47,295 bases of DNA from Geomonas anaerohicana (GTDB taxonomy: Bacteria; Desulfobacterota; Desulfuromonadia; Geobacterales; Geobacteraceae). Under the pieces are notes generated by a model. That model ran no database searches and was not told where the DNA came from. It saw only the letters and a program-made list of their open reading frames with translations. Position 1 is the stretch's first letter. The number at the start of each line of letters is the position of its first letter. Below are positions 25,050-33,453 of the stretch, in pieces. The stretch lies in the NCBI RefSeq assembly GCF_016458305.1, contig NZ_JAEMHL010000019.1, positions 1 through 47,295 on the forward strand, in the 5' to 3' direction. The position numbers were made by a program, and so were the translations under genes.

Positions 25050-25550
25050 GACATCCCCTCCTTTTCCGTAGTGTGGACCGTATTCTGAAAATCCGCTGCT
25101 GCATTGAGAGCAAGCCACGGCGTGGCTATGCGCGCAAAAAGCCGCGCCGGCTTCACCTAACAAGTTAATTAGCAAACACTACTTATTCTAACGGGAACAA
25201 CCGGAAATACTCAGGGACGTGCTGGCACACCAATCAAAGCAATCTGTTAAATAAACCTAATTCAATATGGATGCGCTCCGATGTGCTCGACTATTAGGAC
25301 TATTGCTAAACGTACAACAGTTTTTTTGTAGTGCAAGCTGCAAAAAAGTTTTTTATTCCTGACACTGCCAAACAAGAACATTTAACTACTCTCATGCGAT
25401 TCGCGAACTCGAAACATTACCTACAACTAATTTACACTGATACAATTCGCTGTATCCTCTGTGACTGTCGCACCCTTTCCTGAGTCAAAGCCGCTCTGGT
25501 CTTGGCTGTATTCCACTTCTATCCGGCCGGAGTCACCCTTCCGGAGACAA
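25050..25550 (-). promoter_or_regulatory. AT-rich leader of cluster 2
   Basis: About 500 bases without a gene, notably AT-rich at 25180-25480. The ~35 bases next to the porin start match cluster 3. Further up, two short blocks recur in the cluster 3 leader: GGTGTGCCAGC (complement of 25224-25234) and GTCGAGCACATCG (complement around 25278-25290). They may be operator or promoter elements. I could not fix a -35/-10 or -24/-12 pair. Confidence 0.45.
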
Positions 25551-25579
25551 AAAAAGCCCCGATGCAATCGGGGCTTTTT
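25551..25579. terminator. Bidirectional terminator between clusters 2 and 3
   Basis: AAAAAGCCCCGAT (25551-25563), loop GCA, ATCGGGGCTTTTT (25567-25579) form a perfect stem flanked by A and T runs. On the - strand it ends the cluster 3 plus lipoprotein transcript, before the cluster 2 leader. Confidence 0.93.
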
Positions 25580-25618
25580 CGCCTTTTGGGCTGTCCTTTA
25601 CCGGAGCGGACGGAAGGG

Positions 25619-26242
25619 TCAAAAGTAGGAAACGACTTCGAAATCCTTGGTGGCCATCTTCTCGAAATCCGTGCCGGCAAAGGCAAACTCGTGAACATCC
25701 CCGGCCTCAACCGGGTGGTCGAACTGCTGCAGGGGGAGCTTCAGCTCCTTGACCGTCTTCCCGGTCTTGTCCTGCACGGCGTCAGTCTTGCTGCTGTAGG
25801 TAACCGAAACGGTGTGGACGAGGTGCGACGCCGGGGTCCCGGCCGGTGCGCTCTGCGTGATCTTGATCGTTGCCGTCGGCGCGAGGATCTTGCGCAGCTT
25901 CGCCGCATAGAAGTCCACGTCGCCGGAGATCTTCAACACGCGCTCGCAGTCGAGTCGCTGGGCGTCGGTCATCTTGTTCTGCTTGATATGGATCAGCTTG
26001 TCGCGGCTCGCGGTCACCTGAGCCGGGGTGAGGTTGGCGGCCTGGTACATCTTGGTCTTGTCGCCCGCCTGCAGTGCGGTGAGGAAAGAGGTGGCGCGCA
26101 CCTGTGCGGCGGCCACGTCCTTTGGCGCCGTCGTTTGTTCCGCCTGCACCTTCCCGGCCGGCTGGTCGGCGGGTTTGCCGTTACATGCCGCGACTGCCGC
26201 CGCGACGACAACAACGATTATCAGCCTGACTGCGTTTCTCAT
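25619..26242 (-). CDS. Lipoprotein of unknown function downstream of cluster 3
   Basis: ATG 26242 has AAGGAGA upstream. The 207-residue precursor has lipobox AVAAC. An Ala/Gln/Lys linker leads to a helical part with FLTALQAGDKTKMYQAANLTPAQV, which resembles the start of small snoaL/DUF4878-like domains. A beta-rich end follows (HTVSVTYSSKTDAV, EFAFAGTDFEKMATKDFEVVSYF). There are no heme motifs. It is separated from the decaheme gene by 117 bases holding two perfect hairpins, so it is probably expressed at a lower or separate level. No equivalent follows clusters 1 or 2. Function unknown. Confidence 0.8.
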   Translation of the reverse strand: MRNAVRLIIVVVVAAAVAACNGKPADQPAGKVQAEQTTAPKDVAAAQVRATSFLTALQAGDKTKMYQAANLTPAQVTASRDKLIHIKQNKMTDAQRLDCERVLKISGDVDFYAAKLRKILAPTATIKITQSAPAGTPASHLVHTVSVTYSSKTDAVQDKTGKTVKELKLPLQQFDHPVEAGDVHEFAFAGTDFEKMATKDFEVVSYF

Positions 26243-26264
26243 AGCGTCTCCTTGAATGAAATAG

Positions 26265-26343
26265 CCCGGGGGTGTCGCCACCCCCGGGTTATCAGTTGCA
26301 GGTCTTGCCCCGCGCCCCATCGGGGGGAAGGAGACCTTCCCCC
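26265..26343 (-). promoter_or_regulatory. Two hairpins between the cluster 3 decaheme gene and the lipoprotein gene
   Basis: CCCGGGGGTG/CACCCCCGGG (26265-26274 with 26279-26288) and GGGGGAAGG/CCTTCCCCC (26323-26331 with 26335-26343) are perfect stems with short loops. Neither is followed by a long T run on the - strand. They may attenuate transcription or protect the upstream mRNA end. Confidence 0.65.
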
Positions 26344-26359
26344 GTCGGGAGTCATCGGG

Positions 26360-29300
26360 TTACCACCAGCGGTGTACGGCCTTGATGGTCGGGACCGTGG
26401 TGTTCAGGGTGTTCTGAGCCGTGCCGTGGCAAACCAGGCAGGTCTCTGTTTTAAGGAGCGCGGTGCTGCGCGCCTCGTAGATGGAGCCGCCGTTTGCCAC
26501 CATGTGCGCCGCGGCCTGTGCCGTGTCGTGGCAGGAGTAGCAGGCCGCGGAGATCGGCGAGATGATCAGGGTGGTGCCAACCGCGTCGGTCGGGGTACCG
26601 GTGCCACCGGCGAAGCTGAAGCCTGCGCCCAGCGCCTGCCCCTTCAGAGAAGGAACATTGAGCTGCGGTGCGTAGTAGGTGCCCGGAACGGTCTCGCTGC
26701 CGGTCACGATGGTCGGTACGGTAGCCGGCACGTTGCCGGTTGCCACAGTGGTCGGCAGCAGGTTCGGCACTACCGCAGAGGTGGTGCTGAAGTCATACGT
26801 ACCTGCGACGTGGCACTGCTCGCAATCCCTCAGGTAGCCCGGGTAGCTGATCTCCCAGTACTTGTCGCCTGCGGAGACTTCCCAGGAGTACTTGTTGGTG
26901 CGTTTTGCGCCGGCATGGATGGCGTGGATTGCGTCCTTCGCGTTGACGCCCCAGCCGGAATTGACCTTGTTGACGTTGTGGCAGAAGGAGCAGGTCGGTG
27001 CGTCGTTTCTCTGGCCGGCGTGGAAGGTCGGTGCGATGCCGAGGGCCACGTGGCAGGCGTTGCACTTCGCGTTGCTGACGATGGTGCGGCGTGCGGTGTA
27101 GCCAGTAGCGACTTTCCAGACGTTCGGCGTGACCACGATGAGGCCGCCCTGGTTGTTGGTGCCGTTGTAAGCCCACTTGGTCTTGAGCGCGGCCGGAACG
27201 GTCAGGCTGCTCAGGTCCGTCTGGGTCAGCGGGGTGGTGGCGGAGCCGTAGGTGTAGCCGATGCCGCCGGTCAGCATGGTGGCGCCGTCAGGAACGATGA
27301 CGTTCTTGATGGTCAGGGTGTAGTAGCCGTCGGTGCCGATGGCGGACAGGGTGGCAGTGGTGCCCGGGGTGGTGCCGTTCCAGACGTTCTTGATGTACGC
27401 GCTCGCAGCGGCGTTGTAGTCAGCCGGAGCGGTGATGTTGTCCTGCGTTACGCCGAAGGCGAAGTAGGCGCTCGGAGAACCGGTGTAGCCGGTCATGAGT
27501 TCGGTCACGACGCCGGCCTGGTAGGTGTTGAAGACGACCGGAACGCCGTCCTTCTTGAAGCGGAAGACGATAACCGGGTTCTTGTTGCCGTCACGGGACA
27601 CGCTCTTCACGTCCCAGGTGATGACCGGTGCGCCCGGAACTGCCACGCCTGCTGCCGGCAGGTAGCCCGCGTAGGTGTGGGTGTTGGAGCCGCCGAACTC
27701 GGGAGCGGCCGGATCCGGATCCTGGACCGGCAGGTGTGCCACGGAAACTTCGACGTCGGCGATGCCGCCGGTGTGGCAGGCAGCGCAGGAGGTGTCGGTT
27801 GGCTGGCCGCCTTTGTGGGTGGCGAAGTCGGTGGCGCTGTGGCAGGAACCGCAGGCCTTCCTGGTCGGCTTGGTCTTCCAGTTGTTGCCGTCGACACCTT
27901 TGTGGCACATAGCGCAGTTGCGGATGTCCTGCGGATAGGTGACTTCTGCGGTGGAAACGCCGAGGATGGTCTCAGCCGGGGCAAGCTCCTCGCCCATGTG
28001 GATCTTGTGGATGAAGGAGGTGAAGTCGCCGTTGGTGGTCTGGTCGGTGCCGATGATGTTCTGCGGGGTGTGGCACATGACGCAGAGCTTGGTGTCCGGA
28101 CGGGAAGCGAAGTGGCCGCCGGAGAAGCCGAGCTTGTCGTGGCACTGGTTGCAGGCGTCTGCGGTGACGATGTCGCGTGCGAAGGCCTGCGCGCCGTTGT
28201 TGGTCAGCATGGCGCCGGTGGCCGGGGTGAAGTCGTAGATGAGGTTCGCTACGCCGCGGACGGCGAAGTTGGCGGTGACTGCGTTGGTCTGCGGGTTGAT
28301 CGGGCCGGCATACGCGCCCGGGGTCTTGCCGACCACGCCCGGAACGGCGACGGAGCGGACCGAGATGCCGATGCGGTGCACCAGGGTGCCATCGTAGGGT
28401 ACGGAGGAAACGTTTTTCACGTTGGAGCCGAAGATGGCGGTGTAGGAACCGTCGCCATGATCGATGACGGTGTAGCCCTGGACGTTGACCGCGCCGGTGG
28501 TGGAGTTGAAGGTGGTCACCGGGTCGGAGGACGGCCTCGGGTTGGTGCCGGTCAGGATGTAGTTGAGCCAGTAGGAGTTGCTCCCGGCGGTCTCGGGCTT
28601 CAGCTGGGCCACGTGGAGCCCGAAGGTCCTGAGGCCTGCGATGCCTTTGCCGGTCGCCTTGTTGACGACCTGGAAGTTGACGATCGGGTTGTTACCCGGG
28701 ATGTAGGCGCTGATGATGCGGCCGTCCAACTGGGTGTTGTTCAGGTCGTCATAGGTCAGGGTGGAAGCGGCGCGTGCCGGGAGGAGGTCGCCGTTGGACA
28801 GGGTGCCGGAGAGCGCGAGGCCGCTGGTCGAGTAGGCGAGGATCTGCCCGCCGGAGTTGACCACCGCCTGGGCACAGTCGGTGTAGGTCTTGGTGGCGGA
28901 AGCCAGGGTCTGGTTGGCGTCGCCCAGAAGACCGGTCAGCCCCATCAGGGCGGATACGGCCCTGGTGATGTCGGTGGACTGCTGGCTGATCTGGATGTTG
29001 ATCGGGTTGGAGCCGGTGATCACGCCGGCGGCAGGCGGGCTGCTCAGGTCGACCGGCACCAGCGAGCGGAAGGTACCCTGGGCCACGACGGCCTTGAACA
29101 CCAGCACGGTCTTGGTTGCCGGCAGGGTGAAGGTGAGGTTGCTGAAGCTGCCGTCGCTGCCGATGACGGCGGTGCCGAGCTGGGCCCCGTCCTGCGCGTT
29201 GTAGACGAAGACGTTGTTGGTGGCACCGGCCGAGGTCGATGACAGGAACGCGGTCTTGGCGACGGCCTTGGCGACGTCGACTTTACCGCCGACGGTCACT

Positions 29301-29413
29301 TCGGTGCCCTTGCTGGTGATCTTGGTGCTGGATCCCCCACCGCTGCAGCCTGCGAGAGGCAACAGCACGCATACTACGAGTGCTACGAGGTACCTTAGGT
29401 TTCTGCCAATCAT
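26360..29413 (-). CDS. Decaheme OmcA/MtrC-like cytochrome lipoprotein, cluster 3
   Basis: ATG 29413 (MIGRNLRYLVALV) is used because AGGAGG lies just upstream; the frame extends 31 codons further without support. The 1017-residue precursor has lipobox LLPLAGC. The N-terminal ~290 residues match cluster 2 closely. Ten heme motifs follow: CNQCH, CVMCH, CAMCH, CGSCH, CAACH, CNACH, CSFCH, CEQCH, CYSCH, CLVCH. The region around and between the hemes differs strongly from clusters 1 and 2, for example FTSFIHKIHMGEELAPAETI. This suggests different redox properties or partners on a shared anchor domain. Confidence 0.93.
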   Translation of the reverse strand: MIGRNLRYLVALVVCVLLPLAGCSGGGSSTKITSKGTEVTVGGKVDVAKAVAKTAFLSSTSAGATNNVFVYNAQDGAQLGTAVIGSDGSFSNLTFTLPATKTVLVFKAVVAQGTFRSLVPVDLSSPPAAGVITGSNPINIQISQQSTDITRAVSALMGLTGLLGDANQTLASATKTYTDCAQAVVNSGGQILAYSTSGLALSGTLSNGDLLPARAASTLTYDDLNNTQLDGRIISAYIPGNNPIVNFQVVNKATGKGIAGLRTFGLHVAQLKPETAGSNSYWLNYILTGTNPRPSSDPVTTFNSTTGAVNVQGYTVIDHGDGSYTAIFGSNVKNVSSVPYDGTLVHRIGISVRSVAVPGVVGKTPGAYAGPINPQTNAVTANFAVRGVANLIYDFTPATGAMLTNNGAQAFARDIVTADACNQCHDKLGFSGGHFASRPDTKLCVMCHTPQNIIGTDQTTNGDFTSFIHKIHMGEELAPAETILGVSTAEVTYPQDIRNCAMCHKGVDGNNWKTKPTRKACGSCHSATDFATHKGGQPTDTSCAACHTGGIADVEVSVAHLPVQDPDPAAPEFGGSNTHTYAGYLPAAGVAVPGAPVITWDVKSVSRDGNKNPVIVFRFKKDGVPVVFNTYQAGVVTELMTGYTGSPSAYFAFGVTQDNITAPADYNAAASAYIKNVWNGTTPGTTATLSAIGTDGYYTLTIKNVIVPDGATMLTGGIGYTYGSATTPLTQTDLSSLTVPAALKTKWAYNGTNNQGGLIVVTPNVWKVATGYTARRTIVSNAKCNACHVALGIAPTFHAGQRNDAPTCSFCHNVNKVNSGWGVNAKDAIHAIHAGAKRTNKYSWEVSAGDKYWEISYPGYLRDCEQCHVAGTYDFSTTSAVVPNLLPTTVATGNVPATVPTIVTGSETVPGTYYAPQLNVPSLKGQALGAGFSFAGGTGTPTDAVGTTLIISPISAACYSCHDTAQAAAHMVANGGSIYEARSTALLKTETCLVCHGTAQNTLNTTVPTIKAVHRWW

Positions 29414-29509
29414 AGTTTCCTCCTGTTTGTAGTGTCCTGCTCCAATGGTGCATTCTCTTCTGCTGACGATTTCAGAATTACCCCCTTGTGGTCGGATCTT
29501 ATTCATTGC

Positions 29510-31006
29510 CTACGGGCTCACCTGTCCGCCAACGGTGACGCCGAGCGATGCCTGGTTCGGAGTCACGGCGAGGGCAGCACTGGCAGCGGAGCGGTTGCCT
29601 GCGGCGTCGTAGGCCTTCACCGTGTAGGAGTAGGTGGTGGCCGAGGCGACCGAGGCGTCGACGAAGCTGCGCGTGCCGGTGCTGCCGATCTTCACGCCGT
29701 TTCTGAACACCTCGTACCCGGCGACCCCCACGTTGTCGGTGGCGGCGCTCCAGGAAAGGGTCACCGAACTGTTGGTCCCGGAGATGGCCGCGGTGACTGC
29801 ACTCAAGTTCCCCGGAGCGGTGGGCGCCACCAGGTCCAGGTGCGAGGTAAGGTCGCCGGAGAGCTGCCCGCTCACGGTAACGCTGAGCGAGGCCTGGTTC
29901 GGTTTCACCGAGAGCGGCGCGCTGGCTACCGAGAAGTTGCCCGCCGCGTCGAAGGCGACCACCTTGTAGATGTAGGTGACGTTGGAGATCACCGATGCGT
30001 CGGTAAAGCCTGTGCTGGTGGTGGTGCCGACCTTGGCGCCGTCGCGGTACACGTCGTAGCCGGCCACGCCGGTGTTGTCGCTGGACGCCTGCCAGGCAAG
30101 CACCACGCTGCTGGTGCTCGAGTTCACCGCGTAGGTGGTGGCGGAAAGGGCGCCGGGGGCGCTCGGGGCGGTTACGTCGCTGAAGTCGGGCTCCGGCGGC
30201 GGTGCGGTCACCTGCTGGGTGATGTTGGCTACCGTGGCAGCGAGCGCGGGATCAGCCGCGACGACCTGGGTGGCCGCGGTGGTGAAGACGTCGACGAAGG
30301 TCTGGTACGCCGGCGCCGCGGGGTTCACGTCCGAGACCGCCTGGTTGATCACGGTCATGACCGCGGTGGTGTCGGTCACGGTGCCGCCGGCCTTGGAATC
30401 GACGACCATCTGGTCGATGACGGCCAAGGTGGCCTGGTAGGTCGCGCTGTCTGCCGGCGGCGCCAGGATGTCGGTCACGTTGAACAGGTCGCCGACCTGG
30501 GCGTTGGCCGCAACGACCGCGCCTTGCAGCACCTCCGGCGTGATGGTGCCCGGCTTTTGCTGCAGGATGAGCGGCAGCTTCTCGAAGGCGGCCTCGGTGA
30601 GCGGGGTGACCGCCACCGGGACGTCGGGGTTGAAGTTGTCCACAACCGCGCTGAACGAATCGGCCGCCGTGAAGGGAACCGGAGCGTTGCTGCTCTCGCT
30701 GAGGTAGGTGGCACCGGGCTGGCCGGTGACGGTGACCACGATGGGACCGGTGATGGAGGCCGGGATCTTGACCGTATAGTCCCCGGTAGTGCCGGTGGTG
30801 CCGGTGCCCAGCAGGGCGCCGCGGCTGCCGTTTAGTTGCAGCCGGTACACCGAGACCAGGGCGCCCGCGATGGGGCCCTTCATGGCGACGCCGGAGACGA
30901 TCCTCGTGCCGCCGCCACCGCCACCGCCGCCGCAGCCGATCAGGATGAACGGCAGGCAGAGAAGCAGTAAAGCCGCTGCAATGTGTTTCTTCCAGGGGAT
31001 GCACAT
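29510..31006 (-). CDS. Fibronectin type III lipoprotein, cluster 3
   Basis: ATG 31006 (MCIPWKKH) has AAGGAG upstream; the frame is open for 210 more codons, but that part is the shadow of the hexaheme gene. The 498-residue precursor has lipobox ILIGC plus eight glycines, the ISGV/VSGVAMKGPIAG beta domain, a helical middle and two FN3 domains with DNTGVAGYDVYRDG and DNVGVAGYEVFRNG. It is homologous over its full length to the cluster 2 protein, with most differences in the helical middle and FN3 loops. No heme motif. Inferred surface accessory of the conduit. Confidence 0.9.
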   Translation of the reverse strand: MCIPWKKHIAAALLLLCLPFILIGCGGGGGGGGTRIVSGVAMKGPIAGALVSVYRLQLNGSRGALLGTGTTGTTGDYTVKIPASITGPIVVTVTGQPGATYLSESSNAPVPFTAADSFSAVVDNFNPDVPVAVTPLTEAAFEKLPLILQQKPGTITPEVLQGAVVAANAQVGDLFNVTDILAPPADSATYQATLAVIDQMVVDSKAGGTVTDTTAVMTVINQAVSDVNPAAPAYQTFVDVFTTAATQVVAADPALAATVANITQQVTAPPPEPDFSDVTAPSAPGALSATTYAVNSSTSSVVLAWQASSDNTGVAGYDVYRDGAKVGTTTSTGFTDASVISNVTYIYKVVAFDAAGNFSVASAPLSVKPNQASLSVTVSGQLSGDLTSHLDLVAPTAPGNLSAVTAAISGTNSSVTLSWSAATDNVGVAGYEVFRNGVKIGSTGTRSFVDASVASATTYSYTVKAYDAAGNRSAASAALAVTPNQASLGVTVGGQVSP

Positions 31007-31056
31007 GTCATGTTCTCCTTCTGCTTTGTCTGGGAAATGAACCCACATTGTTCTGG

Positions 31057-31704
31057 CTAGTTCTCCGCCGGGACGGGGTTGCCTGGGCCGTGGCAGCCGT
31101 TCTTGATACAGGACGGGCCGCTGGCGAACACGCCCGCCAGGGTGGCGCCATGGCAGACCGCATTGCGGCAGGTGGTGAAGCTTATGCTGGGAGCCGCCTG
31201 GAAATAAGCCTTGTGACCGGCGATGTCCTGGATGGTGGTGGCCCCTACCCCACCCCACTGGTGGATCTGCGGCGCCTGCGCCGTGCCCGCCATGTGACAG
31301 TTGGTGCAGGCCGGGCCGGAGTCTGCCACGCCGGCCAGGGCGGTGCCGTGGCAAAGGGCGGTGGCGCAGGTGGCGGTGCCGTTGTTCCCCACGTAGCCGG
31401 CATGGAGGGCATAGGCGAGTCCCCCCCACAGTACCGGGTGCGCCGAGGTGGCGCCGCCGATATGGCATGTGAGGCAGGAAACCTTGGCGATGCCGCCGTC
31501 GAGGGCGTCGCCGTGGCACTCGACGCAGCCGTTGATGTCCTCCTCGGCGGCGGCGCTGTGCCCGGCCGGCAGCCAGTTGGCCGGGTGCTTGCCGGCGGCA
31601 GGGTCGAAAGAGGCCTGCGGGTTCGCGTCCCCGCATCCCGACAGGGCCAGCGCCAGCGCACCAAGAACCGCAAAAGACAGAACTTTGGTCGTTATTTGTG
31701 GCAT
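31057..31704 (-). CDS. Hexaheme cytochrome lipoprotein with three CX4CH motifs, cluster 3
   Basis: ATG 31704 (MPQITTKVL) overlaps the pentaheme end by 13 bases, exactly as in cluster 2. The 215-residue precursor has the same length, lipobox (ALALSGC) and heme order: CVECH, CLTCH, CATALCH, CTNCH, CRNAVCH, CIKNGCH. Substitutions relative to cluster 2 lie mostly between the motifs. Confidence 0.9.
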   Translation of the reverse strand: MPQITTKVLSFAVLGALALALSGCGDANPQASFDPAAGKHPANWLPAGHSAAAEEDINGCVECHGDALDGGIAKVSCLTCHIGGATSAHPVLWGGLAYALHAGYVGNNGTATCATALCHGTALAGVADSGPACTNCHMAGTAQAPQIHQWGGVGATTIQDIAGHKAYFQAAPSISFTTCRNAVCHGATLAGVFASGPSCIKNGCHGPGNPVPAEN

Positions 31705-32129
31705 GTCAGGCACCTCTCGTTGTTGGTACGTCCGTGGCACTTGGCGCACGACGCCGGATTGATCTTGCCGTCGATCCGGTGCTGGCTCAGGTAGTCCCCG
31801 CGGTGCGGCAGGGTACGCTCCACCTGCTGGGTGTACTTCACGCTGGGTTTCAACTCCTCCTTGTGCGCGTGGCAGTCGGTGCAGAAGGATTCGGCATGGC
31901 AGGAAGCGCAGGCCCTTCTGGCGTTAGTGGCGAAGACGCTGTGCTTTTTGAAGAAGTCCACGGCCTGGTGGTTCATGGCCGCGTAGGCGTCGCTGTGGCA
32001 CTCGGTACAGTTGGGTGTCCCGGTGACCGCCTCCGGGTGGATCAGCGCGCCGCTTTTGGTGTTGGCGCAGGCAACGAGAAGCAGCGCCATGAGCGGCGCC
32101 ATCAGCAGCATCAGTAGTTTACTTTTCAC
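31692..32129 (-). CDS. Pentaheme c-type cytochrome lipoprotein, cluster 3
   Basis: GTG 32129 (MKSKLLMLLM) is chosen by analogy with cluster 2 and its G-rich ribosome site; it overlaps the porin by 11 bases. The 145 residues carry lipobox LLLVAC and five motifs: CTECH, CASCH, CTDCH, CAKCH, CLTCH. Only a handful of residues differ from the cluster 2 copy. Confidence 0.92.
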   Translation of the reverse strand: MKSKLLMLLMAPLMALLLVACANTKSGALIHPEAVTGTPNCTECHSDAYAAMNHQAVDFFKKHSVFATNARRACASCHAESFCTDCHAHKEELKPSVKYTQQVERTLPHRGDYLSQHRIDGKINPASCAKCHGRTNNERCLTCHK

Positions 32130-33453
32130 TCTTGCCCCCCTTTTCCCCACCCTTCGTTTCGAACGCGTAGGCGACCTTCACCAGCGCCCGCCACTCCCGG
32201 TTGAAATCCGGGCTCTGGGAATACTCGATTTCCCCGCCGACGTTGAGCTTCTCGGTGAACTCGTAGCCGGCGATGCCGGTGAGCGCGTAGCTGCTCTTCA
32301 CGCCGTCGATGGGGCGATCGAAGATGACGTTGTAGAAGTCGACGCCGAGCTCGGTGTGCCCCGTCTTCTTCAGGGCGTAGAGCCGGTAATCGTAGTAGCG
32401 GGTGCGGTCGGTGGAGCCGTCCATCCGGTGCCCGGAGGCCCCCAGCGACAGCGCGTCGGCCGTGGTGTAGGCCACCTTGCCCCCGACGTAGTCAGCGGAG
32501 CCCAGGATCTCGTAGCCGTAGTTCTTGTACTCGGCCGCCACGGTCAGGTTCTTCACCGGGGTCCAGGCCGCACTGACGCCGGCCGCGGTGACCTTTTCCC
32601 TGGGGTCGAGCAGTCCGCCGTTGCCGGCCAGGGCGAAGGCGTTGGTGGTCACGTTGTAGAAGTAATCCTGGTAGTTGATCCTGGAGAAGTCGGCGCTGAC
32701 GGTCACGGCGTCGATCGGGGCCACGGAGAGGGTGTAGGCATGCTCCATCCAGCCGTCGGTGATCGAGTTGTAGGAGGAGCGGCCGGTCAGGTCGACCTGC
32801 TTCACCGGGTGAATCCAGAGGTCGAGGCCTTCTTCCTCGCGGTCACGCGCGTTGTCGCTCTCGTTTCTGAGGGCGCTCACGCCGACCGAGTAGAGCCCGG
32901 GTTTGCCCTGTGCCACGCGGGCGCCGTAGATGAAGTCGCCACCCTTGTAGTTGGGGGTCGTCACCACCGGAGAACCGGCGAAGGCCGCTGCCGTGATGCC
33001 GGCGGCGAAGTCGCTGCGGACGTAGAGCCCGTCCACCCGGTCGGCGGCAACCCCTTCGGTGATGAACTGACGTCCGGCGTTGATCACCAGGTTGTTCTTG
33101 GCGGCCTGGTAGCTCAGGTAGCCGTACTGGAGGTCCCCGTCGGTGTAGTGATCGGACGACTTGTCGACCAGATCGACCCGGCCCCAGGCGCCCAGGTGCA
33201 GCGAGGTGGCGCTGCCGTCCTTCTCCGCCGCGGTGACCGAGAAACGCAGGTACTCGTACAGCGGGTAAAGGTCTTCCTTGTTGATGGTGCGGGTCATGCG
33301 CAGGTAGGTATTGGAGCTGCCGGTGATGGTGTAGTCCGCAGCCATAACCGGCTGGGCCAGCATCACAGTGGACGCGGCCGCCAGCACCACCGATGCAACC
33401 CTCAGGAGACTGCTTTGTTCGCGTCCTGATCTTTTCTCTTGGTGGCTTGTCAA
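32119..33453 (-). CDS. Outer-membrane porin of electron conduit, cluster 3
   Basis: The start is TTG 33453 with AGGAGGGG upstream, identical to cluster 2. The 444-residue precursor differs from the cluster 2 porin at scattered positions only (for example HLGAWGRVDLVDKSSDHYTDGDL). Signal peptide, barrel strands and Lys-rich tail are conserved. Near-identity at DNA level, including silent sites, points to recent duplication or gene conversion. It is the first gene of the cluster 3 operon. Confidence 0.9.
   Translation of the reverse strand: MTSHQEKRSGREQSSLLRVASVVLAAASTVMLAQPVMAADYTITGSSNTYLRMTRTINKEDLYPLYEYLRFSVTAAEKDGSATSLHLGAWGRVDLVDKSSDHYTDGDLQYGYLSYQAAKNNLVINAGRQFITEGVAADRVDGLYVRSDFAAGITAAAFAGSPVVTTPNYKGGDFIYGARVAQGKPGLYSVGVSALRNESDNARDREEEGLDLWIHPVKQVDLTGRSSYNSITDGWMEHAYTLSVAPIDAVTVSADFSRINYQDYFYNVTTNAFALAGNGGLLDPREKVTAAGVSAAWTPVKNLTVAAEYKNYGYEILGSADYVGGKVAYTTADALSLGASGHRMDGSTDRTRYYDYRLYALKKTGHTELGVDFYNVIFDRPIDGVKSSYALTGIAGYEFTEKLNVGGEIEYSQSPDFNREWRALVKVAYAFETKGGEKGGKSEK

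Noticed and set aside
25502..29242. 1246-codon open frame on the + strand across the cluster 3 decaheme gene
   Set aside because: The opposite strand encodes ten CXXCH motifs, a lipobox and a good ribosome site; the long + frame is a GC-driven mirror.
31007..31636. N-terminal extension of the cluster 3 FN3 lipoprotein frame
   Set aside because: It reads through the hexaheme gene in the wrong frame; the lipoprotein start at 31006 has a ribosome site and signal peptide.
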